Shown one piece after another: positions 35,346-43,860 of a DNA stretch of 64,000 bases. The first letter of the stretch is position 1. Each line of letters opens with the position of its first letter. Source of the stretch: Spirosoma oryzicola. Its GTDB lineage: Bacteria > Bacteroidota > Bacteroidia > Cytophagales > Spirosomataceae. The translations under genes and the position numbers were made by a program. A model generated the notes under the pieces. The model saw only the letters and a list, made by a program, of their open reading frames with translations. It did not search any database and was not told the origin of the DNA. The stretch lies in NCBI RefSeq assembly GCF_021233055.1, contig NZ_CP089538.1, positions 1,283,501 to 1,347,500 on the forward strand, written 5' to 3'.

Positions 35346-36521
35346 TTACAATTTTTCGAGTACAATTGCCGAAGCGCCCCCACCGCCGTTGCAGATACCC
35401 GCAACGCCGATTTGACCACTTTTTTGCTGAAGCACGTTCGTAAGCGTGGTTACAATCCGTGCGCCCGACGCGCCCAGTGGGTGACCAATCGATACGGCTC
35501 CCCCGAACACGTTTAGCTTCTCCTGGGGTACGTGCAGAATTTCGCTAAAGGCCAGCGGAACAACCGCAAACGCTTCGTTAACCTCAAAATAATCGACATC
35601 GCTGGTTTGTAAACCAGCCCGTTGAAGGGCCAGCGGAACCGCTTTGGTCGGGGCCGTTGTAAACCACTGAGGCTCCTGTTCGGCATCGGCATAAGCCAGA
35701 ATGCGGGCCAGTGGTTTTAGGCCGAGTTCATCCGCTTTCTGACGGCTCATAATCACCAGTGCCGAAGCGCCATCGCTGATCGGTGACGAGCTGGCGGCTG
35801 TTACCGTTCCCGTCGGACTGAAGGCAGGCTTAAGCGTGGGGATTTTGTCGTACCTGACATTTGTATACTCTTCGTCGGCAGTTACCGTGACCGTTCCTTT
35901 ACGGTCTGTAACATCGACCGGAATAATTTCAGCGCTGAACTGACCGCCCTGTGTACTGGCTTCGGATCGGCGGTATGACTGTACGGTAAAGGTGTCCTGA
36001 GACTCGCGACTGATCGCGTATTTTTGGGCCGTTTGATCGGCAAACACGCCCATCGCGCATTGATCATAAACATCGACCAGACCGTCGCGGGCTAAACCAT
36101 CCACCAGCTCGGCATTTCCATATTTATAACCAAATCGAGCTTTAGGAACGTAATACGGCGTGTTGGACATGCTTTCCATCCCACCGGCCACCACGACATC
36201 AGCCAGCCCAAGCTGAATCATCTGCGCTGCCAGCATAATTGCTTTCGTTCCCGATGCGCATACCTTATTGATGGTGGTACAGGGGATTGTGGCTGGTAGT
36301 CCGGCTTTTAAGGCCGCTTGTTTGGCAGGTGCCTGACCGACGTTGGCCGAAACAACATTACCCATGTATACTTCCTGAACCTGGTCGGCCGAAACACCCG
36401 CGCGGGTCAAGGCACCCCGGATGGCTGCTGCACCCAGATCAGTTGCCGACAAAGTGGACAGAACTCCGCCGAATGAGCCAATCGGCGTCCGGACAGCAGA
36501 AATAATTACGACTTCATTCAT
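35346..36521 (-). CDS. Acetyl-CoA acetyltransferase (thiolase)
   Basis: The 391-residue thiolase II-type enzyme has the acyl-acceptor Cys88 (NKVCASGTKA), the His in GHPLGASGARI near 348 and the second Cys in ICNGGGGAS near 378. SAVRTPIGSFGG opens the protein. It would condense two acetyl-CoA to acetoacetyl-CoA or run the reverse. The length and GGGGAS end point to acetyl-CoA C-acetyltransferase (atoB-like) rather than the fadA type. Not clustered with other fatty-acid genes here. TTTG-N19-TAGCTATT upstream is a weak promoter candidate. Confidence 0.93.
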   Translation of the reverse strand: MNEVVIISAVRTPIGSFGGVLSTLSATDLGAAAIRGALTRAGVSADQVQEVYMGNVVSANVGQAPAKQAALKAGLPATIPCTTINKVCASGTKAIMLAAQMIQLGLADVVVAGGMESMSNTPYYVPKARFGYKYGNAELVDGLARDGLVDVYDQCAMGVFADQTAQKYAISRESQDTFTVQSYRRSEASTQGGQFSAEIIPVDVTDRKGTVTVTADEEYTNVRYDKIPTLKPAFSPTGTVTAASSSPISDGASALVIMSRQKADELGLKPLARILAYADAEQEPQWFTTAPTKAVPLALQRAGLQTSDVDYFEVNEAFAVVPLAFSEILHVPQEKLNVFGGAVSIGHPLGASGARIVTTLTNVLQQKSGQIGVAGICNGGGGASAIVLEKL

Positions 36522-36584
36522 GTTGATAGCGCAAACAGAAATAGCTAGTTATACGTTGAATAACACCAAACGGAGCTACTAAAT

Positions 36585-37280
36585 TTACCAACGACTTCCG
36601 TTTGCCTTCGTTTTCTTTGTTGCCTGTCGGGCCGAGCTGGTCAGGGCATAAGGAAGATCATCTTCCTGCATCGCATCAAGCAACTGAAGGGCTTGCTCTT
36701 CGCTAAGATCCAGCCGCTGGAATCGATGCAACAATTCGTCCTGTCGGGCCGAGCGTTCTACCTGTTGTCCTCCAAACGGGCGGGATCTATTGAGTAACTC
36801 TTCTTCTTTGTCCGTTGCTTTCTGCCGTCTGGTTGGATCGGGAATTTTTCCCGAAAACCGCTTCTTGATTAATTCAAAGTCATACCGGGCGGGTGCATTC
36901 TCTGAATCTTCCAGCAGGGCTCGTTCAAAAAAAACAAGCGCAGTAGCACTGTCCTGCTGAAGACAGGCGATCACACCGAGCTGGGTCGCGGCTACCGTTC
37001 GTAGATCAGGTCGATCTGAGCGAAGCAGCACCTCATATTGAGAACGAGCTTTCCCGTATCGCTTAAGGTGGAAATAGGTGTGCCCAAGATTCAGTCGAAC
37101 CCCCGGATCAATGGTTGTTGTGATGCGGCTCAAATTGGCGTAAAGGTGCATGGCACGCGTATAGTCGCCCGCTTTGTAAGCGGCTTCGGCTTCTAACCTA
37201 GCTTCATTATTTCGCGAAATCTGGTTTAAGGAGCGGGGAGTATCCCACCAAAGCCAGACAGCTATGAATAAATAAATCAT
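36585..37280 (-). CDS. TPR protein, BatC-like
   Basis: The 231-residue protein starts with a single membrane segment, IYLFIAVWLWW. Two to three tetratricopeptide repeats follow (AEAAYKAGDYTRAMHLYANL, LGHTYFHLKRYGKARSQYEVLL, ATALVFFERALLEDSENAPARYDFELIKK). The C-terminal tail is basic and probably disordered (RRQKATDKEEELLNRSRPFGGQQ). It follows a VWA protein gene by 51 bp, the order seen in Bat (Bacteroides aerotolerance) operons. The rest of the operon (BatA, BatD, BatE, MoxR ATPase) is not in this window. Confidence 0.8.
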   Translation of the reverse strand: MIYLFIAVWLWWDTPRSLNQISRNNEARLEAEAAYKAGDYTRAMHLYANLSRITTTIDPGVRLNLGHTYFHLKRYGKARSQYEVLLRSDRPDLRTVAATQLGVIACLQQDSATALVFFERALLEDSENAPARYDFELIKKRFSGKIPDPTRRQKATDKEEELLNRSRPFGGQQVERSARQDELLHRFQRLDLSEEQALQLLDAMQEDDLPYALTSSARQATKKTKANGSRW

Positions 37281-37331
37281 ACGTCAATAACGCATCCGTT
37301 GCCAAAAATAAGGTGAAACTTTGAGATGCGC

Positions 37332-38294
37332 TCAAAGTCGGAACGTTCTTACTGTTATAACAAGGTCAAATGCCAGCAGGACAAGCGCAGCTATCAAAAA
37401 GTAATAGTACTTATTGGTTGAAGCGGCCACACTGTTTTGATCGAAACGTACACCCTGTTGCGCCAGAAGTGTGCTCGCTAATTCACGGAGGTATTGACCA
37501 TTTGCATCGGCTTCGATATAATGTCCATGCCCATCAAGAGCCAGTTCCTGAAGAAATCCTCTGTTTAGTTGACTTCGCACAATCTGTTGGCTTTCGTCGC
37601 GTATAAAATCGCGTCCTTCACGGATCGAGGAACCCGTCTCTGTACCTACGCCTACGGTGATAAGCGGCAGGCCAGCGGTCTGAAGGCTGGAAAGCTCAGT
37701 GCGATTGCAGGAGCCAAAATTCTCTCCGTCACTGAACAGCACGAGCGCTTTGGCATTGAGCCGGGTCGACGAATCTGTCAGAAATTTCTGGCGGGCCAAT
37801 TCGATCGCTGTGCATAGGTCGGTGCCCCCGGCATTAGCCTTATTGGTACGGATGTCGCGTACGAAACGCTTGATGGCATCATGGTCAGCGGTAAGCGGTG
37901 ACAACACGAACGACTCGTTGGAGGCAAGAATCAACCCAAACCGATCAGTGGCTAGTGTATCGCAGAGCTGTTGAATGTCATATTTCACTCGTTCAAGTCG
38001 CGACGGTACCGCATCGGTTGCATCCATGGAGCGGGATACATCGATCAATAGGTACACATCTCGTCCGGTCATCGTTGCGCTTTGTTCAACTTCTCCAAAT
38101 GAGGGGCCCAGCAAAGCAATGAGTAGCAGAGTTAGGTAGCTGCTGCGCAAAAAAAACTTTGGAATGACACCCCAGGCGGACGTATTTAATTGACGCGCCA
38201 GCCGAAATGTACGGAGAATGTACAGCCCGTACAGAGCAACAAACAGGACAATTAAAAAAAAATCAGTGCTTGAAAACGAATAAAGCCAGTTCAT
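37332..38294 (-). CDS. VWA-domain membrane protein, BatA/BatB-like
   Basis: The 320-residue protein has two N-terminal membrane helices (about 8-28 and 48-65), a von Willebrand A domain (about 85-280) and a C-terminal helix. The metal-ion-dependent adhesion site is intact: DVSRSMDATD, then the Thr in GGTDL and the Asp in FSDGENF. This is the architecture of BatA/BatB in Bacteroidota aerotolerance loci. The inner ATG (MNWLYSF) is preferred, since the longer frame adds eight residues with no membrane anchor. A BatC-like TPR gene follows. Confidence 0.85.
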   Translation of the reverse strand: MNWLYSFSSTDFFLIVLFVALYGLYILRTFRLARQLNTSAWGVIPKFFLRSSYLTLLLIALLGPSFGEVEQSATMTGRDVYLLIDVSRSMDATDAVPSRLERVKYDIQQLCDTLATDRFGLILASNESFVLSPLTADHDAIKRFVRDIRTNKANAGGTDLCTAIELARQKFLTDSSTRLNAKALVLFSDGENFGSCNRTELSSLQTAGLPLITVGVGTETGSSIREGRDFIRDESQQIVRSQLNRGFLQELALDGHGHYIEADANGQYLRELASTLLAQQGVRFDQNSVAASTNKYYYFLIAALVLLAFDLVITVRTFRL

Positions 38295-38462
38295 GAAAAG
38301 CGGTGATGTGCCTGACAATGACGAAGTTCCTCCGCAAGTGTCAATCTAAGGAGCGACGAAATTACGACTTATTGAAAAAATTTTCTTCATGATCGCTTGC
38401 AGTGAACAAATAATCCTGCTACCTTTGTGTCCCAATCATTCAGGTAATGAATGAGCGGCTAC

Positions 38463-38549
38463 GGAGAGATGCCTGAGAGGCCGAAAGGAACAGTTTGCTA
38501 AACTGTCGTACTGGTAACGGTACCGAGGGTTCGAATCCCTCTCTCTCCG
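38463..38549 (+). tRNA. tRNA-Ser (GCT)
   Basis: 87-nt cloverleaf: acceptor GGAGAGA/TCTCTCC, anticodon loop with GCT (TTTGCTAAA), long class II variable arm (TACTGGTAACGGTA) and T-loop GGTTCGAATCC. CCA is not encoded, as is common in Bacteroidota. Confidence 0.95.
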
Positions 38550-38610
38550 CAGGAGCAATTAACGAAAGAAATTCGCGTTCAGCGAAGATCATCAGCAAAA
38601 GCTCGTTCTT

Positions 38611-38684
38611 CGGGGTGTAGCGTAGCCCGGTATCGCGCCTGCTTTGGGAGCAGGAGGTCGTAGGTTCGAATCCTGCCACCCCGA
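38611..38684 (+). tRNA. tRNA-Pro (TGG)
   Basis: 74-nt cloverleaf: acceptor CGGGGTG/CACCCCG, D-arm GCGTAGCCCGGT, anticodon TGG (CTTTGGGAG) and T-loop GGTTCGAATCC. Confidence 0.95.
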
Positions 38685-38688
38685 CACT

Positions 38689-38770
38689 AAAAGTTTATAG
38701 TTTTTGAGTTTTATAGTTTTCAGTTGGTTATGTTAACTGTAAACTTTTCAACCGAAAGCTATAAACTTTT
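38689..38770. repeat. Inverted repeat between tRNA-Pro and tRNA-Arg
   Basis: AAAAGTTTATAG at 38689-38700 is repeated as CTATAAACTTTT at 38759-38770, with related TTTATAGTTTT and AAACTTTTC units between. It could fold the tRNA spacer, or act as processing or terminator signals. AT-rich and weakly supported. Confidence 0.5.
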
Positions 38771-38778
38771 TTTTATTT

Positions 38779-38852
38779 GGTCCCGTAGCTCAGCTGGATA
38801 GAGCATCTGCCTTCTAAGCAGACGGTCAAGCGTTCGAATCGCTTCGGGGTCA
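38779..38852 (+). tRNA. tRNA-Arg (TCT)
   Basis: 74-nt cloverleaf: acceptor GGTCCCG/CGGGGTC, D-arm GCTCAGCTGGATAGAGC, anticodon TCT (CTTCTAA) and T-loop CGTTCGAATCG. Confidence 0.95.
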
Positions 38853-38930
38853 CGTTGATTATAAGCCGGTTAGCTTCGTTGCTGATTGGCTTTTTTATTT
38901 TAGGTCTTACTCGCTTCTAACGCTCCATTG

Positions 38931-39974
38931 CTACTTGTCGGCAGTTGTGCTCGATGGATCTTCCTCGGTGATTGTAAAGGAAATGGCTCTGCTGTTGGGC
39001 GTGACTTCCTGATGCGTCCACTCACTGTATCGACGGGTAAACGCGGCTCCGTAGTAGAAAATTAGGGACGCATAAAAAATAAAGAGCAGTACTAAAATGA
39101 TTGCTCCCGATTGCCCGTACATCGACGCGACCGGACTGTTGATTAGTAAGCGATTTAAAACGCTCTCGCCCGCTTTGAAAAGAACACTGGTGAATAGCGC
39201 ACCCAGCCAGACGGATTGCCAGGGTATACGTATGTCAGGTAGAAACTTGAGCAGGCTGGCAAACCAAACGACGCGGATAAGTATCGAGACCGAATAATGC
39301 CCCAAACCTGTCAGTTCGTTGTAGTAGGATAGTGAGGAAAGCGACAAACTGTTGCCCGTCACCGTCATCAACTGCTCGACGGCTACCGATAAGCTAAGCA
39401 ACAAGCCTGATCCAATGATAATGGCTAAAGCAACCAGTTTATCGACCAGTGTGTACAATACGTTGCGGCCGGGTTTCGATTTAATGTTCCAGAGCTGGTT
39501 GAGCGAATTTTTTAAGATGGCAAACAACGTCGTTGATGCTACAAACAACAGCACAAAGCCAAGAATCGTTAGCAGCGGGTCTGGTTTAGGCTGCTGAAGG
39601 CGTTGCGAAATGTCTTCCAGTTGACTAGCGCTTTTATGACCAAACAATTCGGCTAACTCCTCAATTAGCGCACCGCTGATGTACTGATAGCGTTTGTTGA
39701 AAAGCTGACTAAATACACTGCTAAGGATAATAACGATAGGAGGCAAGGCGAAAAAGGCAAAGAAAGCGGTGGCTCCTGCCATACGAATCGGGTCATTAGC
39801 CCGCAACGTATCGAACGCTTGTTTCAAAAGCTGGAAGGCCGAAATCGCTTTTTTCACAGGGGAACAGTCTGGGTGTATAAAGACAACCCGCTGCTTAGGT
39901 CTAGAGTTTATTGCGGACTTGTTAAATAGATGCAGTCCGCTGTTTGGTACTGACACAAATAAGCCAGGTATCAA
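38931..39974 (-). CDS. YihY/UPF0761 family inner-membrane protein
   Basis: The protein of about 347 residues has six membrane segments starting with GATAFFAFFALPPIVIILSS (about residue 70), plus LLTILGFVLLFVASTTLFAIL and a C-terminal GAIILVLLFIFYASLIFYYGAAFTRRY. This matches the YihY/BrkB family, whose role is unknown (once misannotated as RNase BN). The first ATG lies inside the terminator hairpin of the upstream small gene, so the true start may be an inner GTG (39956) or later. It is followed by the tRNA-Arg gene, which is on the opposite strand. Confidence 0.82.
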   Translation of the reverse strand: MIPGLFVSVPNSGLHLFNKSAINSRPKQRVVFIHPDCSPVKKAISAFQLLKQAFDTLRANDPIRMAGATAFFAFFALPPIVIILSSVFSQLFNKRYQYISGALIEELAELFGHKSASQLEDISQRLQQPKPDPLLTILGFVLLFVASTTLFAILKNSLNQLWNIKSKPGRNVLYTLVDKLVALAIIIGSGLLLSLSVAVEQLMTVTGNSLSLSSLSYYNELTGLGHYSVSILIRVVWFASLLKFLPDIRIPWQSVWLGALFTSVLFKAGESVLNRLLINSPVASMYGQSGAIILVLLFIFYASLIFYYGAAFTRRYSEWTHQEVTPNSRAISFTITEEDPSSTTADK

Positions 39975-39990
39975 CTGATGCCTGGCTTAC
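39961..39990 (-). terminator. Terminator hairpin, upstream copy of a duplicated 3' module
   Basis: TAAGCCAGG pairs with CCTGGCTTA, extended by TATC/GATG. On the minus strand it is followed by TTTGTGT. It lies beyond the end of the small basic-protein gene and overlaps the putative YihY start. Confidence 0.7.
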
Positions 39991-40045
39991 CTTACCTTGA
40001 CTATTTCATGCACTTCCTTAACTACTGATATGCGTAGATAGCAGC

Positions 40046-40061
40046 AATCGTGAGGATTCGG
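40046..40061 (-). repeat. 16-bp repeat in 3' module, copy 1
   Basis: AATCGTGAGGATTCGG, identical to copy 2 at 40386. It lies 18 bp past the stop of the small basic-protein gene, with a TAAGCC hairpin about 56 bp further on. Confidence 0.7.
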
Positions 40062-40079
40062 CGCGTCAGCATTCTTGGC

Positions 40080-40265
40080 TTAGTTGACACCCCATTTTAC
40101 TTTAATCTTTCGGATCTCGTCGAGAATAAAACGGATACGATAATCAAGGGAAGCCACCCGCCTTTTTATTGACTGCTGACGCTCCACGATTGCCTTTAGT
40201 CTGGATGCTGCCAGCCTGGTTTTTTCCTGCATAATCTGTTGCGGAATGGTCAGTCTGTTTTTCAT
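40080..40265 (-). CDS. Small basic coiled-coil protein
   Basis: The 61-residue protein starting MKNRLTIPQQIMQEKTRLAASRLKAIVERQQSIKRRV is strongly basic and wholly helical by pattern, with heptad-like hydrophobics. The longer frame adds 15 residues with no similarity and runs into the duplicated hairpin module. Function unknown; it could be a small helical nucleic-acid- or membrane-associated protein. It sits between the TonB-dependent receptor and the YihY gene in the same direction, each separated by a hairpin. Confidence 0.5.
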   Translation of the reverse strand: MKNRLTIPQQIMQEKTRLAASRLKAIVERQQSIKRRVASLDYRIRFILDEIRKIKVKWGVN

Positions 40266-40296
40266 GGCTTTTGTAAAGGTTAGTCGATAAAACAAA

Positions 40297-40325
40297 TAAG
40301 CCGGACCCAATATGGGCCCGGCTTA
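40297..40325 (-). terminator. Terminator hairpin of TonB-receptor gene, second copy of duplicated module
   Basis: TAAGCCGG pairs with CCGGCTTA, then CCC with GGG across one A/C mismatch. The outer stem (TAAGCC/GGCTTA) is the same as in the copy at 39961, but the inner bases differ in a pairing-preserving way. Confidence 0.75.
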
Positions 40326-40385
40326 CCTAGTTCTAAATCTATCAAATGTACCTGCTATTAACACCAGCAAGCCGAATAAGATGTG

Positions 40386-40401
40386 AATCGTGAGGATTCG
40401 G
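40386..40401 (-). repeat. 16-bp repeat in 3' module, copy 2
   Basis: AATCGTGAGGATTCGG, identical to copy 1 at 40046. It contains a GAATC/GATTC palindrome around GTGAG, and lies about 50 bp past the TonB-receptor stop. Confidence 0.7.
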
Positions 40402-40451
40402 TACACATGCGCAGTAACTTCATCCGCAACGATGCGTTAGCGAATCATCCT

Positions 40452-43400
40452 TTAGAAGCTGTAACGCGCTCCAATCTGGACCTGGAAGGGGTCGCCCGAG
40501 GGGGTTACGACACCCGTATTGTTGACACGGTACGTGAACTGCTGCGTTGTCTGGCTGAAACCGGGTACGGCTGCCGTACTGCCCGAAGCCGGAACACCAA
40601 GGGCGTAGAGGGACTGTGTACCCAGCGAGCGGTTGATACCCCAGTCTTTGTTCAGGAAGTTAGCAAAGTTGAAGATGTCAGCTGAGACCTCAACTGCGTG
40701 GTTTTTATGCAGTCTGAACCGCTTAAGCGCCCGTATATCGAATACGCCGTAGAAGCCGTTGATCCCGCCGTTCCGTTCCGCAATCCGACCCGAATAGGCG
40801 TTGATGTAATTTTTCAGACTTTGGCTGGCCGCACCGCTTTCCAATAATGTTTGCAGACCCGACCGTACGTTTGCCGGTACGCCTTCGCTGTTGCGGTCAA
40901 AGACGAACGCCAGATCGTTGGTAGCTACGAAATCAGCGTTGGTGTTAGCACCCGACAGCAACGAATATCGTGTACCACCGATGCCTGAGTAACGAACGCC
41001 CAGGGTAATACCAAAGAATGAAGGCAGCGTACCGTAGAACACAACTTTGTGCCGGAAATGGTTGTCCGAATAGGTCATTCGGCTCAGGTTGCGCGGATCG
41101 TCTTTAACCGGCAGCGACAGCGTTGCGGTGTTTGCTACGTTACCGTTGTACGATGTATTGTCGTGGGTATCGTTCCAGGTGTAGCTGGCCGTAACTTCGC
41201 CATCGCGGAAATATTGCCAGGTAGCATCCGCCACAACCGCAAACTGATTGACGCGTCCTTCGCTGTTCAACTCCAGTACCCGACCCAGTTTCTTGCTGAT
41301 ACGGCCCTGCTGCCAGTCACCCACACCACTCGATGGCATGCTCGCGAGGGGTACGTACACCCCCCGGTTGTCTTCGTTGGCGAGTCGGAAAAATGGATCG
41401 GTTACCATGTTCCGGTCAACGTACATGTAGTTGTTCCGACCCAGCGACATGTAGCCCGCAATACCGACTCGTAACTTTTCGGTCAGGAAGTGTGTGTACG
41501 ATAGGTTTGCTTTGTAAAGCATCGGGATCTTTGCGTTTGGCCCCGTCATGTTGATGGTTGGCACCTGGAAAGCCGTCAGCGTTGGAATGTTGGCCGCACT
41601 CTGCCGGTAGGCTGTAAAATCAGGTGTTGGTACGTCAGCACCCCGCACGTCAACCGTAGCAAAATGCTTTCCGTCGAAGGTCAGGTTGTTGATCAGCATG
41701 TAGTTGTTAATGTCCGAGGCAAACACTCCCGCACCGAAGCGAACAAAATCTTTATGCTGCTCATTCACGTCCCAGTTAAACTGCAAGCGAGGCTGTACGA
41801 TAAACGATTTGATCTGATTGTCGGTCCGTAGGTTTAGTTCGTCGAACACCAGTTGGTTAAACTGCGCTTTCGGATAGTGTGCGTAGTCGAAGCGTAAACC
41901 TGCCGTCATTTCCAGACCCCGTGCCAACTGGGTACTCAACTGACCATAAACACCGGCGTTGATGGTGTTTCCAACCACCGTGGGGTCCGCTACCAGAGGC
42001 ACCTCCCGATAGTACCGGTACGGTTGCAGCGCGTTGAATTTGTCGAGCGACGACGTACTTCCATCAACGTTATAGTGGAACCGGCCATTCACCTCACTGC
42101 CGTACAGCGAACGAGCGTGGGTGTACATCAGGTCCAGTCCGAACGTGTATTGAATTCGGTCGGTATTGTAGTACAGGTTGTCGACCAGTTGCACGACATT
42201 GTTGGTAAAGCCTTCCTGCGCGAAGCGGTGACCACCCATCTGGATGTTGGTTGAGAGCGTGCGTCCATCGACCGTCGAAACCACGTTTTCTACGATGTTA
42301 CGTGGAATGTTGGCGGCTGGCAGCTGATCGCCGGGACCGCTTTTCTGGTAGGTGTAGAGGTGCTGAAGTTTTAGCTCGTTGGTTATTTTGGGCGTAAACG
42401 TCGTGCGGAGCGTCGCCAGCAAGCTGTTGTCGATGTTGTAGTCGTTCCCGTACGATTCGTAGATGTTGATGGCCGTATTGTCCGCCAGACCCAACTTGTT
42501 GCGGTCATTGGTGTAGTTGTTCCGGATGGTCAGCAGGTTGTTCTGGTTGATCTGCCAGTCGATACGAGCGAAGGCGGCATCCGAACCCCGGTTTTTGTCG
42601 AACGTACCGTACTGAGGGGTGTTCGATACGCCGTATTTGCTGCGGGCGATGTCAACGAAGCGGTCGAGTGTGGTGCGGGTTACGTTGAAGCGGCTTTCGT
42701 CGAGGGATGTTTGCACATCAGCGATGATCAACGGACGCGAATCCTGCTGGTGGTCCCAGACAACGAAGTAGTGAAGTTTGTCTTTGATGATCGGTCCGCC
42801 CAGCGAGAAGCCGAACTGATTGGTCGAGAACTTATTGTTCCGCAGGTTACCGCGAATGTCGTACTTGCTCGATAGCCAGTTGGCACGGGTGTAGTTGAAA
42901 ACGCTACCGGTCAGTTTGTTCGTGCCCGATTTGGTCACGGCGCTGACGATACCACCCCCGGCGCGGCCATAAACCACGTCATACTGGTTGGTGATGACCT
43001 TAAATTCCCGAACGGCTTCAATCGAGATCGAGTAGGGGGCACCGCTACGGCTGGTCGTTGCACCCGCCGAGGTTGGGTTTTTGGCCGTCATCCCGTCGAT
43101 GGTATAGTTCGTCGATGAGCCGATCTGCCCCGATAGGTTACCGTTATTGCCACTTAAGGGCGACAGGTTAACGAGCGAGGTAAAGTTACGGCCATTGACT
43201 GGCATGGTGATAAGCGTTTTGGCCGTGATTGCCGTGGCTGCACCCAGGTTGTCCGTCTTGTTTTTCAGACCCGATGCTACCACCTGTACGACTTCCAGAT
43301 CCTGACCCGTTTCCTGCATAGTCAGGTTAATCCGAATCGCGTCTCCCTGGTTGACCATGTAGCCAGTCCGGCGCTGTTCGCCCAGCCCAACCGCCGTAGA

Positions 43401-43646
43401 CCAGATGGTGTAAGGTCCGCCCAGCGGCAGCTCTTTAAGCTGGTATTCACCCTGCGCGTTGGTGACAGTACCGGTCGAAAAGCCCGTCGATTCGTTGCGG
43501 ACTCGAACGGTAGCACCCGGTAGCGGGGATTTCTGATTGTCGGTAATTACTCCCGAAATGGAAGCCTGGGTTGTTTGAGCGACTAGGTTACGACTAGCCA
43601 AACAACTCACGAGAAAGAGAATTGTAGTAAGTAGATACGTTTTCAT
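40452..43646 (-). CDS. TonB-dependent receptor, Oar-like with CarboxypepD-reg domain
   Basis: The 1064-residue outer-membrane protein has a signal peptide ending RNLVAQ and an N-terminal carboxypeptidase-like regulatory domain (ASISGVITDNQKSPLPGATVRVRN, about residues 25-110). A plug follows with TLITMPVNGRNFTSLVNL and the IEAVREFKVITNQYDVVYGRAGGGIVSAVTKSGTN stretch, then a 22-strand barrel ending RYSF. It belongs to the Oar/'TonB-dependent, plug' group used for large or unknown substrates; there is no SusD-like partner. The start at MKTYLL is chosen because the longer frame adds a sequence unlike a signal. A duplicated hairpin module follows the stop. Confidence 0.9.
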   Translation of the reverse strand: MKTYLLTTILFLVSCLASRNLVAQTTQASISGVITDNQKSPLPGATVRVRNESTGFSTGTVTNAQGEYQLKELPLGGPYTIWSTAVGLGEQRRTGYMVNQGDAIRINLTMQETGQDLEVVQVVASGLKNKTDNLGAATAITAKTLITMPVNGRNFTSLVNLSPLSGNNGNLSGQIGSSTNYTIDGMTAKNPTSAGATTSRSGAPYSISIEAVREFKVITNQYDVVYGRAGGGIVSAVTKSGTNKLTGSVFNYTRANWLSSKYDIRGNLRNNKFSTNQFGFSLGGPIIKDKLHYFVVWDHQQDSRPLIIADVQTSLDESRFNVTRTTLDRFVDIARSKYGVSNTPQYGTFDKNRGSDAAFARIDWQINQNNLLTIRNNYTNDRNKLGLADNTAINIYESYGNDYNIDNSLLATLRTTFTPKITNELKLQHLYTYQKSGPGDQLPAANIPRNIVENVVSTVDGRTLSTNIQMGGHRFAQEGFTNNVVQLVDNLYYNTDRIQYTFGLDLMYTHARSLYGSEVNGRFHYNVDGSTSSLDKFNALQPYRYYREVPLVADPTVVGNTINAGVYGQLSTQLARGLEMTAGLRFDYAHYPKAQFNQLVFDELNLRTDNQIKSFIVQPRLQFNWDVNEQHKDFVRFGAGVFASDINNYMLINNLTFDGKHFATVDVRGADVPTPDFTAYRQSAANIPTLTAFQVPTINMTGPNAKIPMLYKANLSYTHFLTEKLRVGIAGYMSLGRNNYMYVDRNMVTDPFFRLANEDNRGVYVPLASMPSSGVGDWQQGRISKKLGRVLELNSEGRVNQFAVVADATWQYFRDGEVTASYTWNDTHDNTSYNGNVANTATLSLPVKDDPRNLSRMTYSDNHFRHKVVFYGTLPSFFGITLGVRYSGIGGTRYSLLSGANTNADFVATNDLAFVFDRNSEGVPANVRSGLQTLLESGAASQSLKNYINAYSGRIAERNGGINGFYGVFDIRALKRFRLHKNHAVEVSADIFNFANFLNKDWGINRSLGTQSLYALGVPASGSTAAVPGFSQTTQQFTYRVNNTGVVTPSGDPFQVQIGARYSF

Positions 43647-43860
43647 GAAGAGGAAGCGTAAAATTTCCTGCTGCAAAGAGAGCGTACCTACTTTACTTCG
43701 ACGTTACCGATCTGTTACCAATTTGTGACCTTTGTTGCCCAATAATGAAGCAATTGTGTCGGATATGTGAAGAGAGCTATGCCTAAACTAACGGTTTGTA
43801 CATAACTCATGCAAAACCCACGGCAAATGATTTGCGGTGCTACTTTTTCGGCTAAATGTA

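Noticed and set aside
38440..38679. 79-codon minus-strand frame over the tRNA genes (MAGFEPTTSCSQSRR...)
   Set aside because: It is the antisense of tRNA-Ser and tRNA-Pro. Frames containing GFEP.. motifs opposite tRNA T-loops are a well-known annotation artefact.
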